Assembly (NCBI RefSeq): GCF_001655685.1 | Contig: NZ_LYVF01000009.1 | Span: 1-64,000, forward strand | Direction: 5' to 3' | From: Desulfotomaculum copahuensis | GTDB lineage: Bacteria; Bacillota; Desulfotomaculia; Desulfotomaculales; Desulfovirgulaceae | DNA length: 64,000 bases | Shown here: positions 36,513-45,718 of the stretch, one piece after another | Layout of the letters: every line of letters begins with the position of its first letter | Position numbering within the stretch: position 1 is the stretch's first letter | Translations under genes and position numbers: made by a program | Notes under the pieces: model-generated | What the model was told of the DNA's origin: nothing | The model's input: the letters and a program-made list of their open reading frames with translations, nothing else | Database searches by the model: none

Positions 36513-37349
36513 ATGGCCGCTGATCTGCATGTACATACCACCGCCTCGGACGGTACCGGAACGCCGGCGCAGGTGGTGGCGATGGCGAAGGGGTTGGGTC
36601 TTGACGCCCTGGCAATTACCGATCACGATACAGTGGCCGGAGTCGTCCCGGCACTGGCCGCCGGGCGGGAGCTTGGACAGGTGGTTTTGCCGGGGGTGGA
36701 ACTGGGCACCCGGTACGGCGGCCGGGAGATTCACATGCTCGGCTACCTGATCGATGTCAATGACGGACCGCTCCTGTCCACACTGGAGATGTTCCGGCAT
36801 GACCGGGAGCAGCGGCTGGAAAAGATGCTCGCCCGTTTGGCCGGCCTGGGCTTCCCCCTGACCCGGGAGCAGGTTGCGGCGGAGGTGCGGGGCGGGGCGG
36901 TGGGGCGTCCGCATGTGGCCCGGGCGCTGGTGAAGACCGGGGCGGTGTCTTCCCTGGAGGAGGCTTTCGATCTTTACCTGGGTGACGGCCGGCCGGCCTA
37001 CGTACCGCGCTTGAAATACACGCCTGAAGCGGCGATCGGGTTGATTCGCCATGCCGGCGGGGTGGCTGTGCTGGCTCATCCGGGCCTGAGCCGGTGCGAT
37101 GAATTGATCCCCGGTTTAGTCCGGGCCGGCCTGCAGGGCCTGGAGGTTTATCACCCGGAGCATGATGCCGCGGCGACGGAGCGTTACCGGATGCTTTGCC
37201 GCCGCTGCCGGTTGGTGGGCACCGGGGGTTCCGACTTTCACGGACTGGATCACCGTAAACACGGTCGCCTGGCCGCAGCCACCGCCCCTGGTGAAGTGGT
37301 GCGGGAGTTGAAGGAACTGGCCGGGGGAAAAAGCCGGCGCACAAGTTAA
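36513..37349 (+). CDS. PHP-domain phosphoesterase (TrpH/RNase AM-like)
   Basis: 278 residues. The PHP metal motifs are complete: ADLHVHTTASDGTGTP, AITDHDTVAGV, LPGVELGT, AHPGLSRCDELIP and GGSDFHG. Family members such as E. coli YciV act as 3',5'-nucleotide bisphosphate phosphatase or 5'-3' exonuclease on short RNA. GAGGAG precedes ATG 36513; ATG 36498 also fits. The 250 bases upstream hold only an imperfect GC hairpin (about 36253-36282). Confidence 0.9.
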   Translation: MAADLHVHTTASDGTGTPAQVVAMAKGLGLDALAITDHDTVAGVVPALAAGRELGQVVLPGVELGTRYGGREIHMLGYLIDVNDGPLLSTLEMFRHDREQRLEKMLARLAGLGFPLTREQVAAEVRGGAVGRPHVARALVKTGAVSSLEEAFDLYLGDGRPAYVPRLKYTPEAAIGLIRHAGGVAVLAHPGLSRCDELIPGLVRAGLQGLEVYHPEHDAAATERYRMLCRRCRLVGTGGSDFHGLDHRKHGRLAAATAPGEVVRELKELAGGKSRRTS

Positions 37350-37513
37350 AGCAGCCGGCGGGTGTTTTTTACAGCTTGCCTTGTGACCCGGGAACGGACA
37401 ATCTGCCGGATATTCCATCCGGACACACTTTTGGCCGTTGTTGGACGGGAGCCCGTATGCAGGGAAACTTTCGCGTAATATTTATCTCTTAATCAGTTGA
37501 GGTGTTGACCAAA

Positions 37514-38704
37514 ATGCAACTGGCACAGCGCATGCAAAAATTGAGTTCGGCCATTTTCAACGAAATGGAGCAATTTAAAAAAAAGGTGGAAGCCCGCGGC
37601 GTGCAGGTGATCAATCTGGGCGTGGGCAGCCCGGACCGGCCGCCGGCCCCTCACATCATTCAGGCGCTGCACCGGGCGGTGGACAATCCCTTGAACTACC
37701 GCTACCCGATGGAAGGACTGCCCGGGCTGCACCGGGCGGTGGCCGGCTGGTACCGGCGCCGTTTCGGCGTGGAACTGGATCCGGAAAAAGAAGTACTGGT
37801 GCTCATGGGTTCCCAGGACGGTCTGGCCCACCTCGCCCTGGCCTGCATCAACCCGGGTGATGTGGCCCTGGTACCGGATCCCGGTTACCCCATTTACGCC
37901 TGCAGTATCCTGTTGGCCGGCGGGGAACTCCACCCCATGCCGCTGCTGGCGGAAAACCGCTTTTTGCCCGATCTGTCCGCCATTCCGGTCGAAGTGTTGC
38001 AACGGGCGCGCTTGCTCTGGCTCAACTATCCCAACAACCCGGTGGCTGCTTCGGCGGACCGCTCCTTTTTTGAACAGGTGGTGGATTTCGCCCGCCGGCA
38101 CGATATTCTGGTTTGCCATGATGTGGCCTATGCCGAACTGGCCTATGACGGTTTTAAACCGGCGAGTTTTCTGGAAGTGCCCGGGGCGCGGGAAGTGGGT
38201 ATAGAATTTTATTCCCTGTCCAAGACATACAACATGGCCGGCTGCCGTGTCGGCTTCGCCCTGGGCAATGCCCGGGTGCTGGAGGCGCTGGGGCGGGTGA
38301 AATCGAACATTGATTTCGGGGTTTTCCGGGTGGTGCAGGAAGCTGGTATCGCCGCCCTGGAGGGTCCGCAGGACTGTGTACGGGAAATGGCCGCCACTTA
38401 CCAACAGCGCCGGGATGTGCTGGTGGACGGCCTGGTTTCGCTGGGCTGGCGGATGCCCAAGCCCAATGCTTCCATGTTTGTCTGGGCGCCCCTGCCGTCC
38501 GGCTATGCCTCTTCCCGGCAGTTTGCCCTGGATCTGCTCGAAAAGGCCGGCGTGCTGGTCATCCCCGGACTGGCCTTCGGTGAAAAGGGAGAGGGATATG
38601 TGCGTATCGGCCTGGTGCAGGAGGAAGAGGTGCTGGCCGAAGCGGTGGAACGGATTGCCGTTATGTTCGGACGCGGAAATATTTCCTGCGCTGTCCGCGG
38701 GTAA
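37514..38704 (+). CDS. class I/II aminotransferase, LL-diaminopimelate aminotransferase-like
   Basis: 396 residues, fold-type I PLP enzyme. VINLGVGSPDRPPAPHII is the N-terminal substrate loop of the DapL/AspC-like group, and MGSQDGLAHLALACINPGD is the PLP phosphate-side block. NYPNNPVAA follows, and SLSKTYNMAGCRVG carries the PLP lysine K237. A role in lysine/peptidoglycan precursor synthesis (DapL) or amino acid transamination is possible; substrate specificity cannot be assigned by reading. ATG 37514 is used because GAGGTG lies upstream; GTG 37502 is in frame. Confidence 0.88.
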   Translation: MQLAQRMQKLSSAIFNEMEQFKKKVEARGVQVINLGVGSPDRPPAPHIIQALHRAVDNPLNYRYPMEGLPGLHRAVAGWYRRRFGVELDPEKEVLVLMGSQDGLAHLALACINPGDVALVPDPGYPIYACSILLAGGELHPMPLLAENRFLPDLSAIPVEVLQRARLLWLNYPNNPVAASADRSFFEQVVDFARRHDILVCHDVAYAELAYDGFKPASFLEVPGAREVGIEFYSLSKTYNMAGCRVGFALGNARVLEALGRVKSNIDFGVFRVVQEAGIAALEGPQDCVREMAATYQQRRDVLVDGLVSLGWRMPKPNASMFVWAPLPSGYASSRQFALDLLEKAGVLVIPGLAFGEKGEGYVRIGLVQEEEVLAEAVERIAVMFGRGNISCAVRG

Positions 38705-38866
38705 ACTGATCCGGATATGACCTTTCAAAACGGGAGTGCGATATTCCAGGTCGCCCGGATGCCCTTTGATGCCCGGTTGCGCTTGCACCGGCCCCTCAAC
38801 CACGTCTATGGCCTGCCGGCCCGGCATATACTAGCGTTAGATGACCTGGTACGGGGTGATGGCGCC

Positions 38867-39133
38867 ATGGACGGCTGTTCCGAAATGGAATACCTGCAGC
38901 AGCGGGTGCAGGAACTGGAAGCAAAGGTGGAGCAACTGCGCTTGAGCCGGCGGGTATTGATGAACCTGATTGAAAAGATGGAGAAGGAAAAAATTTATTT
39001 TCAAACCCGGCTGGAAAAGGAAAACCGCAAGTTGCACCGGGACAATTACCGTTATGCCCGCTGGCTGCTGAAAAAAAACCTGCGTATTATGGAACTGGAA
39101 TCCAGACTGCAGGAGCATGATTCAGCAAATTAG
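38867..39133 (+). CDS. small coiled-coil hypothetical protein
   Basis: 88 residues, almost entirely charged helix with a heptad-like pattern (EMEYLQQRVQELEAKVEQLR; LIEKMEKEKIYFQTRLEKEN). ATG 38867 has GGGGTGATG upstream. A longer frame from 38717 is open, but its extra residues are not helical. No family is recognised. Downstream (39137-39182) are a single DnaA-box-like TTATCCACA and an inverted repeat CCACA/TGTGG, then nothing clear until the next gene. Confidence 0.55.
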   Translation: MDGCSEMEYLQQRVQELEAKVEQLRLSRRVLMNLIEKMEKEKIYFQTRLEKENRKLHRDNYRYARWLLKKNLRIMELESRLQEHDSAN

Positions 39134-39377
39134 CATTTATCCACATATTGTGCATATGTTTGTGGAAAATCTGGTTACTACTGACAGAGGAATCATAAAA
39201 TGACAGGTTATATATTAATCCGACAAAAACGTGTTTTCAATCCACTGACAGCGTCTGGCGGGATAAGCATGGACGGACTGCGTTTTTGCTTACCCGGAGT
39301 GCTTTTTTGCCCGTTACCGCTTGGGAGAGGACCGGCAGCCGGTGCATTCCCGGTCTAAATTGAAATGGGGGTTGTTG

Positions 39378-39812
39378 ATGCGTATTGCAGTAGTGGACGG
39401 GCAGGGCGGCGGTATCGGCAAGCACATCATGGAGAAACTGCGCCGGGAATTACCGGACGAGGTGGAATTTCTCGCCCTGGGCACCAATGCCCTGGCCACT
39501 TCGGTAATGCTGCGCGCTGGAGCCAATGAAGGGGCAACTGGCGAAAATGCGGTGATCTTCAACGCCCGCCGGGTGGATTTGATCACCGGTCCGGTAAGCA
39601 TTCTTTTCCCCAACGCCATGCTGGGCGAACTCACTCCGGCCATGGCCGCGGCGCTTGGCGGCAGCCCGGCCCCCAAGGTGCTGCTGCCGATTGTCCGGGG
39701 CGATGTGGAACTGGTGGGGATGCGCGCCGAACCCCTGCCGCACTTGATTGACGAGCTGGTGCTCCGGGTCAAGGAGTACGTACGCCGCGGCGGTGGACAT
39801 GCCGCCGGGTGA
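39378..39812 (+). CDS. DUF3842 family protein
   Basis: 144 residues. The N-terminus RIAVVDGQGGGIGKHIMEKL is a Rossmann-like dinucleotide loop, followed by ALGTNALATSVMLRAGANEG, which are DUF3842 hallmarks. It is widespread in Clostridia and of unknown function. ATG 39378 has GGGGG upstream. A separate small transcription unit is likely. Confidence 0.8.
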   Translation: MRIAVVDGQGGGIGKHIMEKLRRELPDEVEFLALGTNALATSVMLRAGANEGATGENAVIFNARRVDLITGPVSILFPNAMLGELTPAMAAALGGSPAPKVLLPIVRGDVELVGMRAEPLPHLIDELVLRVKEYVRRGGGHAAG

Positions 39813-40054
39813 TGCGTGCCGGAAAAGACAGCCGTCATGCGCGCCGGTTTTACAGTTTCCGGCGGGGAACGGTGCGGCGGTGAACGCACAGTAAACGGTG
39901 GCGGTGGAAACTGATCCGGCGCCGGGTTGTTTTGATGGTGAAATGTGCGATATGCATCCGGCATTACCGCCGGGTATCCGGAAACGGCCGGGACGTATCC
40001 GGTTGGTGCGTTACCGCGGGTGATTTCCGGTGTTGTTTCGGGGGGGATGGAGTT

Positions 40055-40420
40055 TTGCATTGTGGCATTGATCTGGTAGAGGTGCCGCGGATTGAACGGC
40101 TGGTGGAAAAATACGGCCGGCGTTTTACCGGGCGGGTTTTTACCCCGGCCGAGCAGGTTTACTGCAGCAGCCGCCGCAAGCAGGCGCCCCACTGGGCGGC
40201 CCGCCTGGCCGGCAAAGAGGCGGTGGCCAAGGCTCTGGGAACAGGTCTGGGCCGGGTGGCCTGGACGGATATCGAGATTATCAAACTCCCTTCCGGTGAA
40301 CCGGCTGTCAACTTGTACGGTGAAGCCCGCAGCCGGTTGGAATTCCTGGGAGGCGGGGAAGTAAAAATATCACTCAGTCATACGGATAATCATGCTGTAG
40401 CCATCGCCCTGCTGGAATAG
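40055..40420 (+). CDS. acpS: holo-[acyl-carrier-protein] synthase
   Basis: 121 residues, normal for AcpS. It transfers phosphopantetheine from CoA to acyl carrier protein. The Mg-binding residues are in CGIDLVEVPRIERLV and AGKEAVAKALGTG, and KISLSHTDNHAVAIAL is the C-terminal block. The start is taken as TTG 40055, since GGGGGGATGGAG precedes it and the family start GIDLVEV follows. The longer open frame to 39932 adds a Cys/Arg-rich stretch with no family match. Confidence 0.93.
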   Translation: MHCGIDLVEVPRIERLVEKYGRRFTGRVFTPAEQVYCSSRRKQAPHWAARLAGKEAVAKALGTGLGRVAWTDIEIIKLPSGEPAVNLYGEARSRLEFLGGGEVKISLSHTDNHAVAIALLE

Positions 40421-40624
40421 AACGTGATTTACCTTTCAGCCTTTCAGGGAGCGGTGTCCGGTCACAAACCGGATTTGTCCGCCGGGTTGTCCGTCCGGAA
40501 CCGTCAAGGATGCAAGTATATACCGGCGGGCGTCCCGCACCGGCGGATCGCCGGGCGGGAAAATATTCGCTCCACCGGCAGGAATTTTAACAGCGGCGTA
40601 GAAATGTTTATCCGGATCAACAAT

Positions 40625-40812
40625 GTCAAATGCATAACGGCCTTGTAGCCGTCAGGTGCCCCCGCAAGGGGATAATAGGGAATCAGGTGTGATACCTGAG
40701 CGGTCTCCGCCACTGTAACCGGTTAGCTGCCTTCATTTGCCACCGCCAGGGAAGGCGTAAGGCAAGCGATGAGCCGGGAGCCAGGATACCTGCCTGCCGG
40801 TGCCTTGGCGCC
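40625..40812 (+). promoter_or_regulatory. cobalamin riboswitch
   Basis: The conserved elements appear in order: GTCAGGTGCCC, GGGAATCAGGTG, TCCGCCACTGTAACCGG, and the B12 box GAGCCAGGATACCTGCC near 40781-40797. This is an adenosylcobalamin-type aptamer upstream of the cobamide operon. A terminator follows at 40871-40901, so control is by transcription termination when cobalamin is plentiful. The stretch 40421-40620 upstream shows no gene. Confidence 0.95.
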
Positions 40813-40870
40813 CCTTCGCGAGTAAAGGGGCATGGTTTCCAACGGGGCGAAGGATCGAACCTGGCAAAAT

Positions 40871-40901
40871 CCTCAGTCTTTGCAGACTGGGGTTTTATTT
40901 T
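40871..40901 (+). terminator. riboswitch-controlled terminator
   Basis: CCTCAGTCT (40871-40879), loop TTGC, AGACTGGGG (40884-40892) and a T-rich tail TTTTATTTT form the expression platform of the cobalamin riboswitch, 90 bases before cobU. Confidence 0.88.
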
Positions 40902-40991
40902 ATGTTGAAAATCCAATGCAGGCTTCAGTTGATCCGGCGCCGGCGGTGCCAAAGCAGTTGCGGTAAACAAGCGGGACGGGGGTGTTTTCAA

Positions 40992-41552
40992 GTGGCTTTA
41001 ATCCTTGTGCTGGGGGGGGCGCGCAGCGGCAAGAGCGGTTTTGCCGAGGAACTGGCCGGGCGGGCCGGTCCGCGGGTGGTTTATGTAGCCACGGCCACCG
41101 TGGGCGATCAAGAGATGGCCCGCCGGGTGGCCCATCACCGGGCGCGCCGGCCGGCGGCCTGGCAAACGGTGGAGGAGTCCTTCCGGCCGGAAGAAGTGGT
41201 GCGTGTTTTCAGCAGGGCGGCGGACGCGGTATTGGTGGACTGTCTGACCATGTGGATCACCAATTTGCTGTTGCATGATCCGGAACGGCCGGTGGAAGAA
41301 ACGGAGGCACTGATCCTGGAACGTGTCCGGGCACTGGCCGACGCCGCCGGCCCGGCGCCGGCCCGGGTGATTCTGGTGTCCAATGAAGTGGGGCTGGGCC
41401 TGGTGCCGGACAATCCGCTCGGCCGGAATTACCGTGATATAGCCGGACGGGTAAACCAGTACCTGGCCCGGCGGGCGGATCAGGTTTACCTGGTGGTGGC
41501 CGGCCTGCCGGTGGAGATAAAGTCGCTTTCCCGGACGGTTGCCGGGGATTAG
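40992..41552 (+). CDS. cobU: adenosylcobinamide kinase / adenosylcobinamide-phosphate guanylyltransferase
   Basis: 186 residues. It phosphorylates adenosylcobinamide and attaches GMP in nucleotide-loop assembly. The P-loop GGARSGKSGFAE lies at the N-terminus, then YVATATVGDQEMARRVAHHR with the guanylylated-histidine region, VDCLTMWITNLL, and VSNEVGLGLVPDNPLGRNYRD. GTG 40992 follows GGGGGTG. It is the first gene of the riboswitch-controlled operon. Confidence 0.95.
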   Translation: MALILVLGGARSGKSGFAEELAGRAGPRVVYVATATVGDQEMARRVAHHRARRPAAWQTVEESFRPEEVVRVFSRAADAVLVDCLTMWITNLLLHDPERPVEETEALILERVRALADAAGPAPARVILVSNEVGLGLVPDNPLGRNYRDIAGRVNQYLARRADQVYLVVAGLPVEIKSLSRTVAGD

Positions 41553-41555
41553 CCT

Positions 41556-41632
41556 CCGGAGGGCCGCCGCCCGGGTGCAGGCTTTAAAATAATGTGAGGC
41601 GGGCGGGATGGCACCGGAGGGCCGCCGCCCGG
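41556..41632 (+). repeat. pair of 19-bp direct repeats between cobU and cobQ
   Basis: CCGGAGGGCCGCCGCCCGG occurs at 41556-41574 and again, identical, at 41614-41632, 58 bases apart, filling most of the cobU-cobQ gap. Each copy can also fold back on itself (GGGC/GCCC). It may be a small duplication. Confidence 0.8.
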
Positions 41633-41653
41633 CAAAAACGGAGGGGTTGTATT

Positions 41654-43207
41654 ATGCCGGCCAGAACCATTATGGTGCAAGGCACCGCTTCCCATGTGGG
41701 TAAAAGCGTGCTGGTGGCCGCCCTGTGCCGTATCTTTTACCAGGACGGGTACCGGGTGGCACCGTTCAAATCACAAAACATGGCCTTGAACTCATTTGTT
41801 ACCGCGGACGGCGGCGAAATGGGCCGCGCCCAGGTGGTACAGGCGGAGGCGGCCGGGCTGGCGCCCCACGTGGATATGAACCCGGTGCTGCTTAAGCCCA
41901 CCGGCCAGGCATCATCCCAGGTGATCGTGCTCGGCCGGCCGGTGGGCAACCTGACGGCCGGGGAATATCACAACGGCTACGCCCGGCGGGTATGGAGCAT
42001 TATCTGCGAGGCGCTGGACCGCCTGCGAAAGGACTATGAGGTGGTGGCCATTGAAGGCGCCGGCAGTCCGGCGGAGGTTAATTTGCAGGCCACCGAAATC
42101 GTGAACATGCGCGTGGCCCGCCAGGCGCAGGCGCCGGTGCTGCTGGCGGTGGACATCGACAAGGGCGGCGCCCTGGCCTCGGTGGTGGGGACGCTGGAGT
42201 TGCTGTCGCCGGAAGACCGGGCGCGGGTGGCCGGGGTGATCATCAACAAATTCCGGGGCGACGTGCGCCTGTTCCAGCCGGCGGTGGATTTTCTGGAAGC
42301 CAAAACTGGCGTGCCGGTGGTGGGTATCGTTCCTTACTTCCAGGGCTTCCGTGTTCAGGAGGAAGACACCGTTTCCGAGGAAAGCCTGCGCCGCAGCACC
42401 GCGCCGGTGCACCGGGAAGTGGAGATCGCCGTCGTTCATCTGCCGCACATCTCCAATTTCACCGATTTCGATCCGTTGGAGGATGAAACCGATGTAAAGC
42501 TGCGCTATGTGGCCGAAGGGGAATCCCTCGGCCGGCCGGATTTGGTGCTGTTGCCGGGAAGTAAAAATACCATTGAAGACCTGGTCACGTTGCAAAAATG
42601 CGGCCTGGCGGACGAGATCCGCGGCCTGGCGGCAGAGGGCGTGCCGGTGGTCGGCATTTGCGGCGGCTTTCAAATGCTGGGCCGGGAACTGAACGACCCC
42701 GGGCACACCGAATCCGGCGTATCCCGGGTGGCCGGTCTGGGTTTGCTGGATGTGTCCACCACCTTTATCTGGGACAAAGTGACCACCCAGGTGGAAGCGG
42801 TGGTCTGCGGCGGCGGTCCGCTGTTGGAAGAAGCCGCCGGATTGCCGCTGACCGGTTATGAAATCCACATGGGACGCACCGACCGGGGTGCCGGTACACG
42901 CCCGGCCTGCCGGATCCGGCTGCGTTCGGGCTGCGCCGTTGACCTGCCCGACGGGGCGGTGAGCGGGGACGGCCTGGTTTTCGGCACCTATATTCACGGC
43001 ATCTTTGACCGGGATGAGTTTCGCCGTCGTTTCATTGATACGCTGCGTGTGCGCAAGGGCCTTTCCCCGCTTAGACCCGGACAAGGAGCCTCCCTGTCCG
43101 CGCAGCGGGAAAGGGACTACAACCGGCTGGCGGCGGTGGTGCGGGAAAGCCTGGACATGGAGAAGATCTACGGCTTCATGGGCCTGCCCGGACGGAAGGG
43201 GAATTGA
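41654..43207 (+). CDS. cobQ: cobyric acid synthase
   Basis: 517 residues. It amidates the b, d, e and g side chains of adenosylcobyrinate diamide with glutamine and ATP. The N-terminal dethiobiotin-synthetase-like ATPase domain (IMVQGTASHVGKSVL; PFKSQNMALNS) is followed by the class I glutaminase-like domain with the catalytic cysteine in VVGICGGFQMLG and the conserved C-terminal TYIHGIFD. It is the second gene of the operon. GGAGGGG precedes ATG 41654. Confidence 0.96.
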   Translation: MPARTIMVQGTASHVGKSVLVAALCRIFYQDGYRVAPFKSQNMALNSFVTADGGEMGRAQVVQAEAAGLAPHVDMNPVLLKPTGQASSQVIVLGRPVGNLTAGEYHNGYARRVWSIICEALDRLRKDYEVVAIEGAGSPAEVNLQATEIVNMRVARQAQAPVLLAVDIDKGGALASVVGTLELLSPEDRARVAGVIINKFRGDVRLFQPAVDFLEAKTGVPVVGIVPYFQGFRVQEEDTVSEESLRRSTAPVHREVEIAVVHLPHISNFTDFDPLEDETDVKLRYVAEGESLGRPDLVLLPGSKNTIEDLVTLQKCGLADEIRGLAAEGVPVVGICGGFQMLGRELNDPGHTESGVSRVAGLGLLDVSTTFIWDKVTTQVEAVVCGGGPLLEEAAGLPLTGYEIHMGRTDRGAGTRPACRIRLRSGCAVDLPDGAVSGDGLVFGTYIHGIFDRDEFRRRFIDTLRVRKGLSPLRPGQGASLSAQRERDYNRLAAVVRESLDMEKIYGFMGLPGRKGN

Positions 43208-43267
43208 AGCGGCCCGGGGCGGGCAGACGGATGAGGCCTGCAAGCAGGAGGTTGGGAGGGAGATTTC

Positions 43268-44221
43268 TTGCTGCAAGTGCTGGCTGCTTTTTTGGTGGAT
43301 CTGGCAGTGGGAGATCCTTCCTGGCTGCCCCACCCGGTAGTGTTGATCGGCAAACTGATCGACCGGTTGGAAAAGTTGCTGCGCCGCATTTTCCACCGTC
43401 CGGCCGGCCTGCGCCTGGCCGGCGTGCTGCTGGCCCTTACGGTCGTTAGCGCGGCCTGGGCGGCCACAGCGTTCCTGCTATGGCTGGCCGGGCTGGTTCA
43501 TCCCTGGCTGGCTGTGGTCTTGAATGTCTGGCTCATTTCCACCACCATGGCCACCCGCTCGCTGGCGTCGGCCGCCCGGGCGGTGCTGCAGCCGCTGACG
43601 GCGGGCGATCTGTGCCTGGCCCGGCAGCGGGTGGGCTGGATTGTGGGCCGGGATACGGCGGCGATGGATGCCGCGGACGTGACCAGGGCCACGGTGGAAA
43701 CAGTGGCCGAAAACATCGTGGATGGCTTTGTTTCCCCCCTTTTTTTCGCCCTTTTGGGCGGGGCGCCCCTGGCCATGGCCTACCGGGCGGTGAACACCCT
43801 GGATTCCATGGTCGGCTACCGCAATGAGCGATTCCGGGATCTGGGCTGGTTTTCCGCCCGCCTGGACGACGCGGCCAATTTTCTGTCCGCCCGCTGGACC
43901 GCGCTGTGCCTGCTGGCCGCCGCCTGGCTTTCCGGACGGCGGACCGGGGAAGCCTGGCGGGCCGTGCGCCGGGATGCGCCCGCCCACCCCAGTCCGAACA
44001 GCGGTTGGCCGGAGGCGGCCATGGCCGGTGCGCTGGGGGTGCGTCTGGGCGGATTGAACTACTATGGCGGCCGGGCGCAGATGCGTGCCTATATGGGCGA
44101 GCCGCACCTGCACCTGCAGCCCGACCATGTACGCCAGGCGGTGGACATGATGTATCTGGCCGCCGCGCTGGCGGTGCTCAGCGGCATGCTGGCCGCCCGG
44201 CTGGCGGGAGCGGTCTTTTAA
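43268..44221 (+). CDS. cbiB: adenosylcobinamide-phosphate synthase
   Basis: 317 residues with four to five membrane spans. It joins aminopropanol phosphate (made via CobD) to cobyric acid. Family blocks seen are FLVDLAVGDPSWLPHPVVLI, VGRDTAAMDAADVTRATVET, VAENIVDGFVSPLFFALLGG, NTLDSMVGYRNERFRDLGW, and PNSGWPEAAMAGALGVRLGG. The start is TTG 43268 with GGAGGGAG upstream. Confidence 0.96.
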   Translation: MLQVLAAFLVDLAVGDPSWLPHPVVLIGKLIDRLEKLLRRIFHRPAGLRLAGVLLALTVVSAAWAATAFLLWLAGLVHPWLAVVLNVWLISTTMATRSLASAARAVLQPLTAGDLCLARQRVGWIVGRDTAAMDAADVTRATVETVAENIVDGFVSPLFFALLGGAPLAMAYRAVNTLDSMVGYRNERFRDLGWFSARLDDAANFLSARWTALCLLAAAWLSGRRTGEAWRAVRRDAPAHPSPNSGWPEAAMAGALGVRLGGLNYYGGRAQMRAYMGEPHLHLQPDHVRQAVDMMYLAAALAVLSGMLAARLAGAVF

Positions 44222-44323
44222 CGTGAAAAACAGCCGCTCTTTAAGGCGGTGGACGTACCGGAGGAGCGACTGGCGCAGTTTTCCGGGCAATATTTTTATG
44301 TTAACTTGAAGGAATGTGATCAC

Positions 44324-45718
44324 ATGCCCGATATTCCCCGCATACTCATTGCCGGCACGCATAGCGGTGTGGGCAAGACCACCCTGGCCACGGCGCTGAT
44401 GGCCGCCTTCACCCGGGCCGGCTACCGGGTGCAGCCTTACAAGGTGGGGCCGGATTATATCGATCCCGGTTATCATACCGCCGCCACCGGCCGGGTTTCC
44501 CGCAATCTGGACGCCTGGTTTTTGGGGCCGGACGGCATACGGGAGGTTTTTTGCCGCGCCGCGTCCGGTGCCGGTATCTGCATCATTGAAGGCGTCATGG
44601 GGCTCTATGACGGCCGGGGAGCGACCAGTGAGGGCAGTTCCGCCGCCGTGGCCAAAATATTGCAGGCGCCGGTGGTGCTGGTGCTGGACGCCCGTTCCAT
44701 GGCCCGCAGCGCGGCAGCGGTGGCGCTGGGTTTTCGCACCCTGGATCCGGCAGTGCCCCTGGCCGGGGTGATTTTGAACCGGGTGGGCAGTCCGCGCCAT
44801 TTCGCCATCCTGAAAGAAGTGATTGAAGGGGAGGCCGGCCTGCCCGTGCTGGGTTGGGTCGGCCGCCATGCTGAAATCAGCCTGCCCGAACGGCATTTGG
44901 GCCTGTTGCCCACCGCCGAGAAAGGCGGGCTGAGGGCGCACCTGGAAAAAATGACTGCCGCCCTGGGGGAAGGGGTGGACTTGCACCGGTTGATGCGCGT
45001 GGCCCGCCAGGCGCCGTCCCTGCCGGAAATCGAGCCACGCATTTTTCCCGCCACCCCCCGGCCGCCCCGGGTGCGCCTGGGTCTGGCCAGGGACGCCGCC
45101 TTTAACTTTTACTACCAGGACGGACTGGATTTGCTGGTCGCCCTGGGCGCTGAACTGGTGCCGGTCAGTCCCCTTTCCGGCGGCGGGCTGCCCGCTGATT
45201 TGGACGGCTTCTACATCGGGGGCGGCTTTCCGGAGATGTTTTTGCCTCAGCTGGCGGAAAATGAAAACTTTAAGCAGGAGCTTGTCCGCGCCTTTTCCCG
45301 GGGCATGCCCGTCTACGCCGAGTGCGGCGGCCTGATGTACCTGACCCGTTCGATCAGTGACTTTGAGGGCCGGGAATATCCGATGGCCGGTCTTTTGCCC
45401 GGGCGCTGCCGGATGCAGCGCCGGCGGGCCGCCCTGGGTTATGTCCAGGCTACGGTGTTGACGGACAACATTCTGGCTACGGCCGGAGCCGGTCTTAAAG
45501 GGCATGAGTTTCATTATTCCATCCTGGAGGAAATGCCCTTTCCCCGGGCTTATACCCTGCGCAAGGCCGGGGAGGATACGGGGCGGCCGGACGGCTATGT
45601 GCTGGGCAACCTGCTGGCCGCTTACCTGCACCTGCACTTTGCCGCCTGCCCGGCGGCAGCCGCCGCCCTGGTGGAGCGTTGCGCCCGTTTCCGGGCCAAA
45701 AGGGAGGGGGCGCGGTGA
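44324..45718 (+). CDS. cbiA: cobyrinate a,c-diamide synthase
   Basis: 464 residues. It amidates the a and c side chains of cobyrinate. The N-terminal ATPase domain starts ILIAGTHSGVGKTTLATALM, with KVGPDYIDPGYH, IIEGVMGLYDG and STAVA-like SSAAVAKIL following. The glutaminase domain shows FYIGGGFPEMF and the catalytic cysteine in VYAECGGLMYL. ATG 44324 has AAGGAATG upstream. The 34 codons before it (44222-44323) are open and protein-like (VDVPEERLAQFSGQYFYV), so a longer product from GTG 44249 cannot be excluded. It overlaps cobS by GTGA. Confidence 0.94.
   Translation: MPDIPRILIAGTHSGVGKTTLATALMAAFTRAGYRVQPYKVGPDYIDPGYHTAATGRVSRNLDAWFLGPDGIREVFCRAASGAGICIIEGVMGLYDGRGATSEGSSAAVAKILQAPVVLVLDARSMARSAAAVALGFRTLDPAVPLAGVILNRVGSPRHFAILKEVIEGEAGLPVLGWVGRHAEISLPERHLGLLPTAEKGGLRAHLEKMTAALGEGVDLHRLMRVARQAPSLPEIEPRIFPATPRPPRVRLGLARDAAFNFYYQDGLDLLVALGAELVPVSPLSGGGLPADLDGFYIGGGFPEMFLPQLAENENFKQELVRAFSRGMPVYAECGGLMYLTRSISDFEGREYPMAGLLPGRCRMQRRRAALGYVQATVLTDNILATAGAGLKGHEFHYSILEEMPFPRAYTLRKAGEDTGRPDGYVLGNLLAAYLHLHFAACPAAAAALVERCARFRAKREGAR

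Noticed and set aside
39137-39145. DnaA box TTATCCACA, possible replication origin
   Set aside because: A single box with no cluster, no dnaA/dnaN genes and no AT-rich unwinding region nearby; chance occurrence is more likely.
41912-43396. 494-codon minus-strand frame opposite cobQ
   Set aside because: Antisense of a certain gene; no start signals or domain motifs.
43478-45637. 719-codon minus-strand frame opposite cbiB and cbiA
   Set aside because: It is rich in Gly, Gln, His and Pro, typical of antisense translation of GC-rich genes, and the + strand genes are unambiguous.
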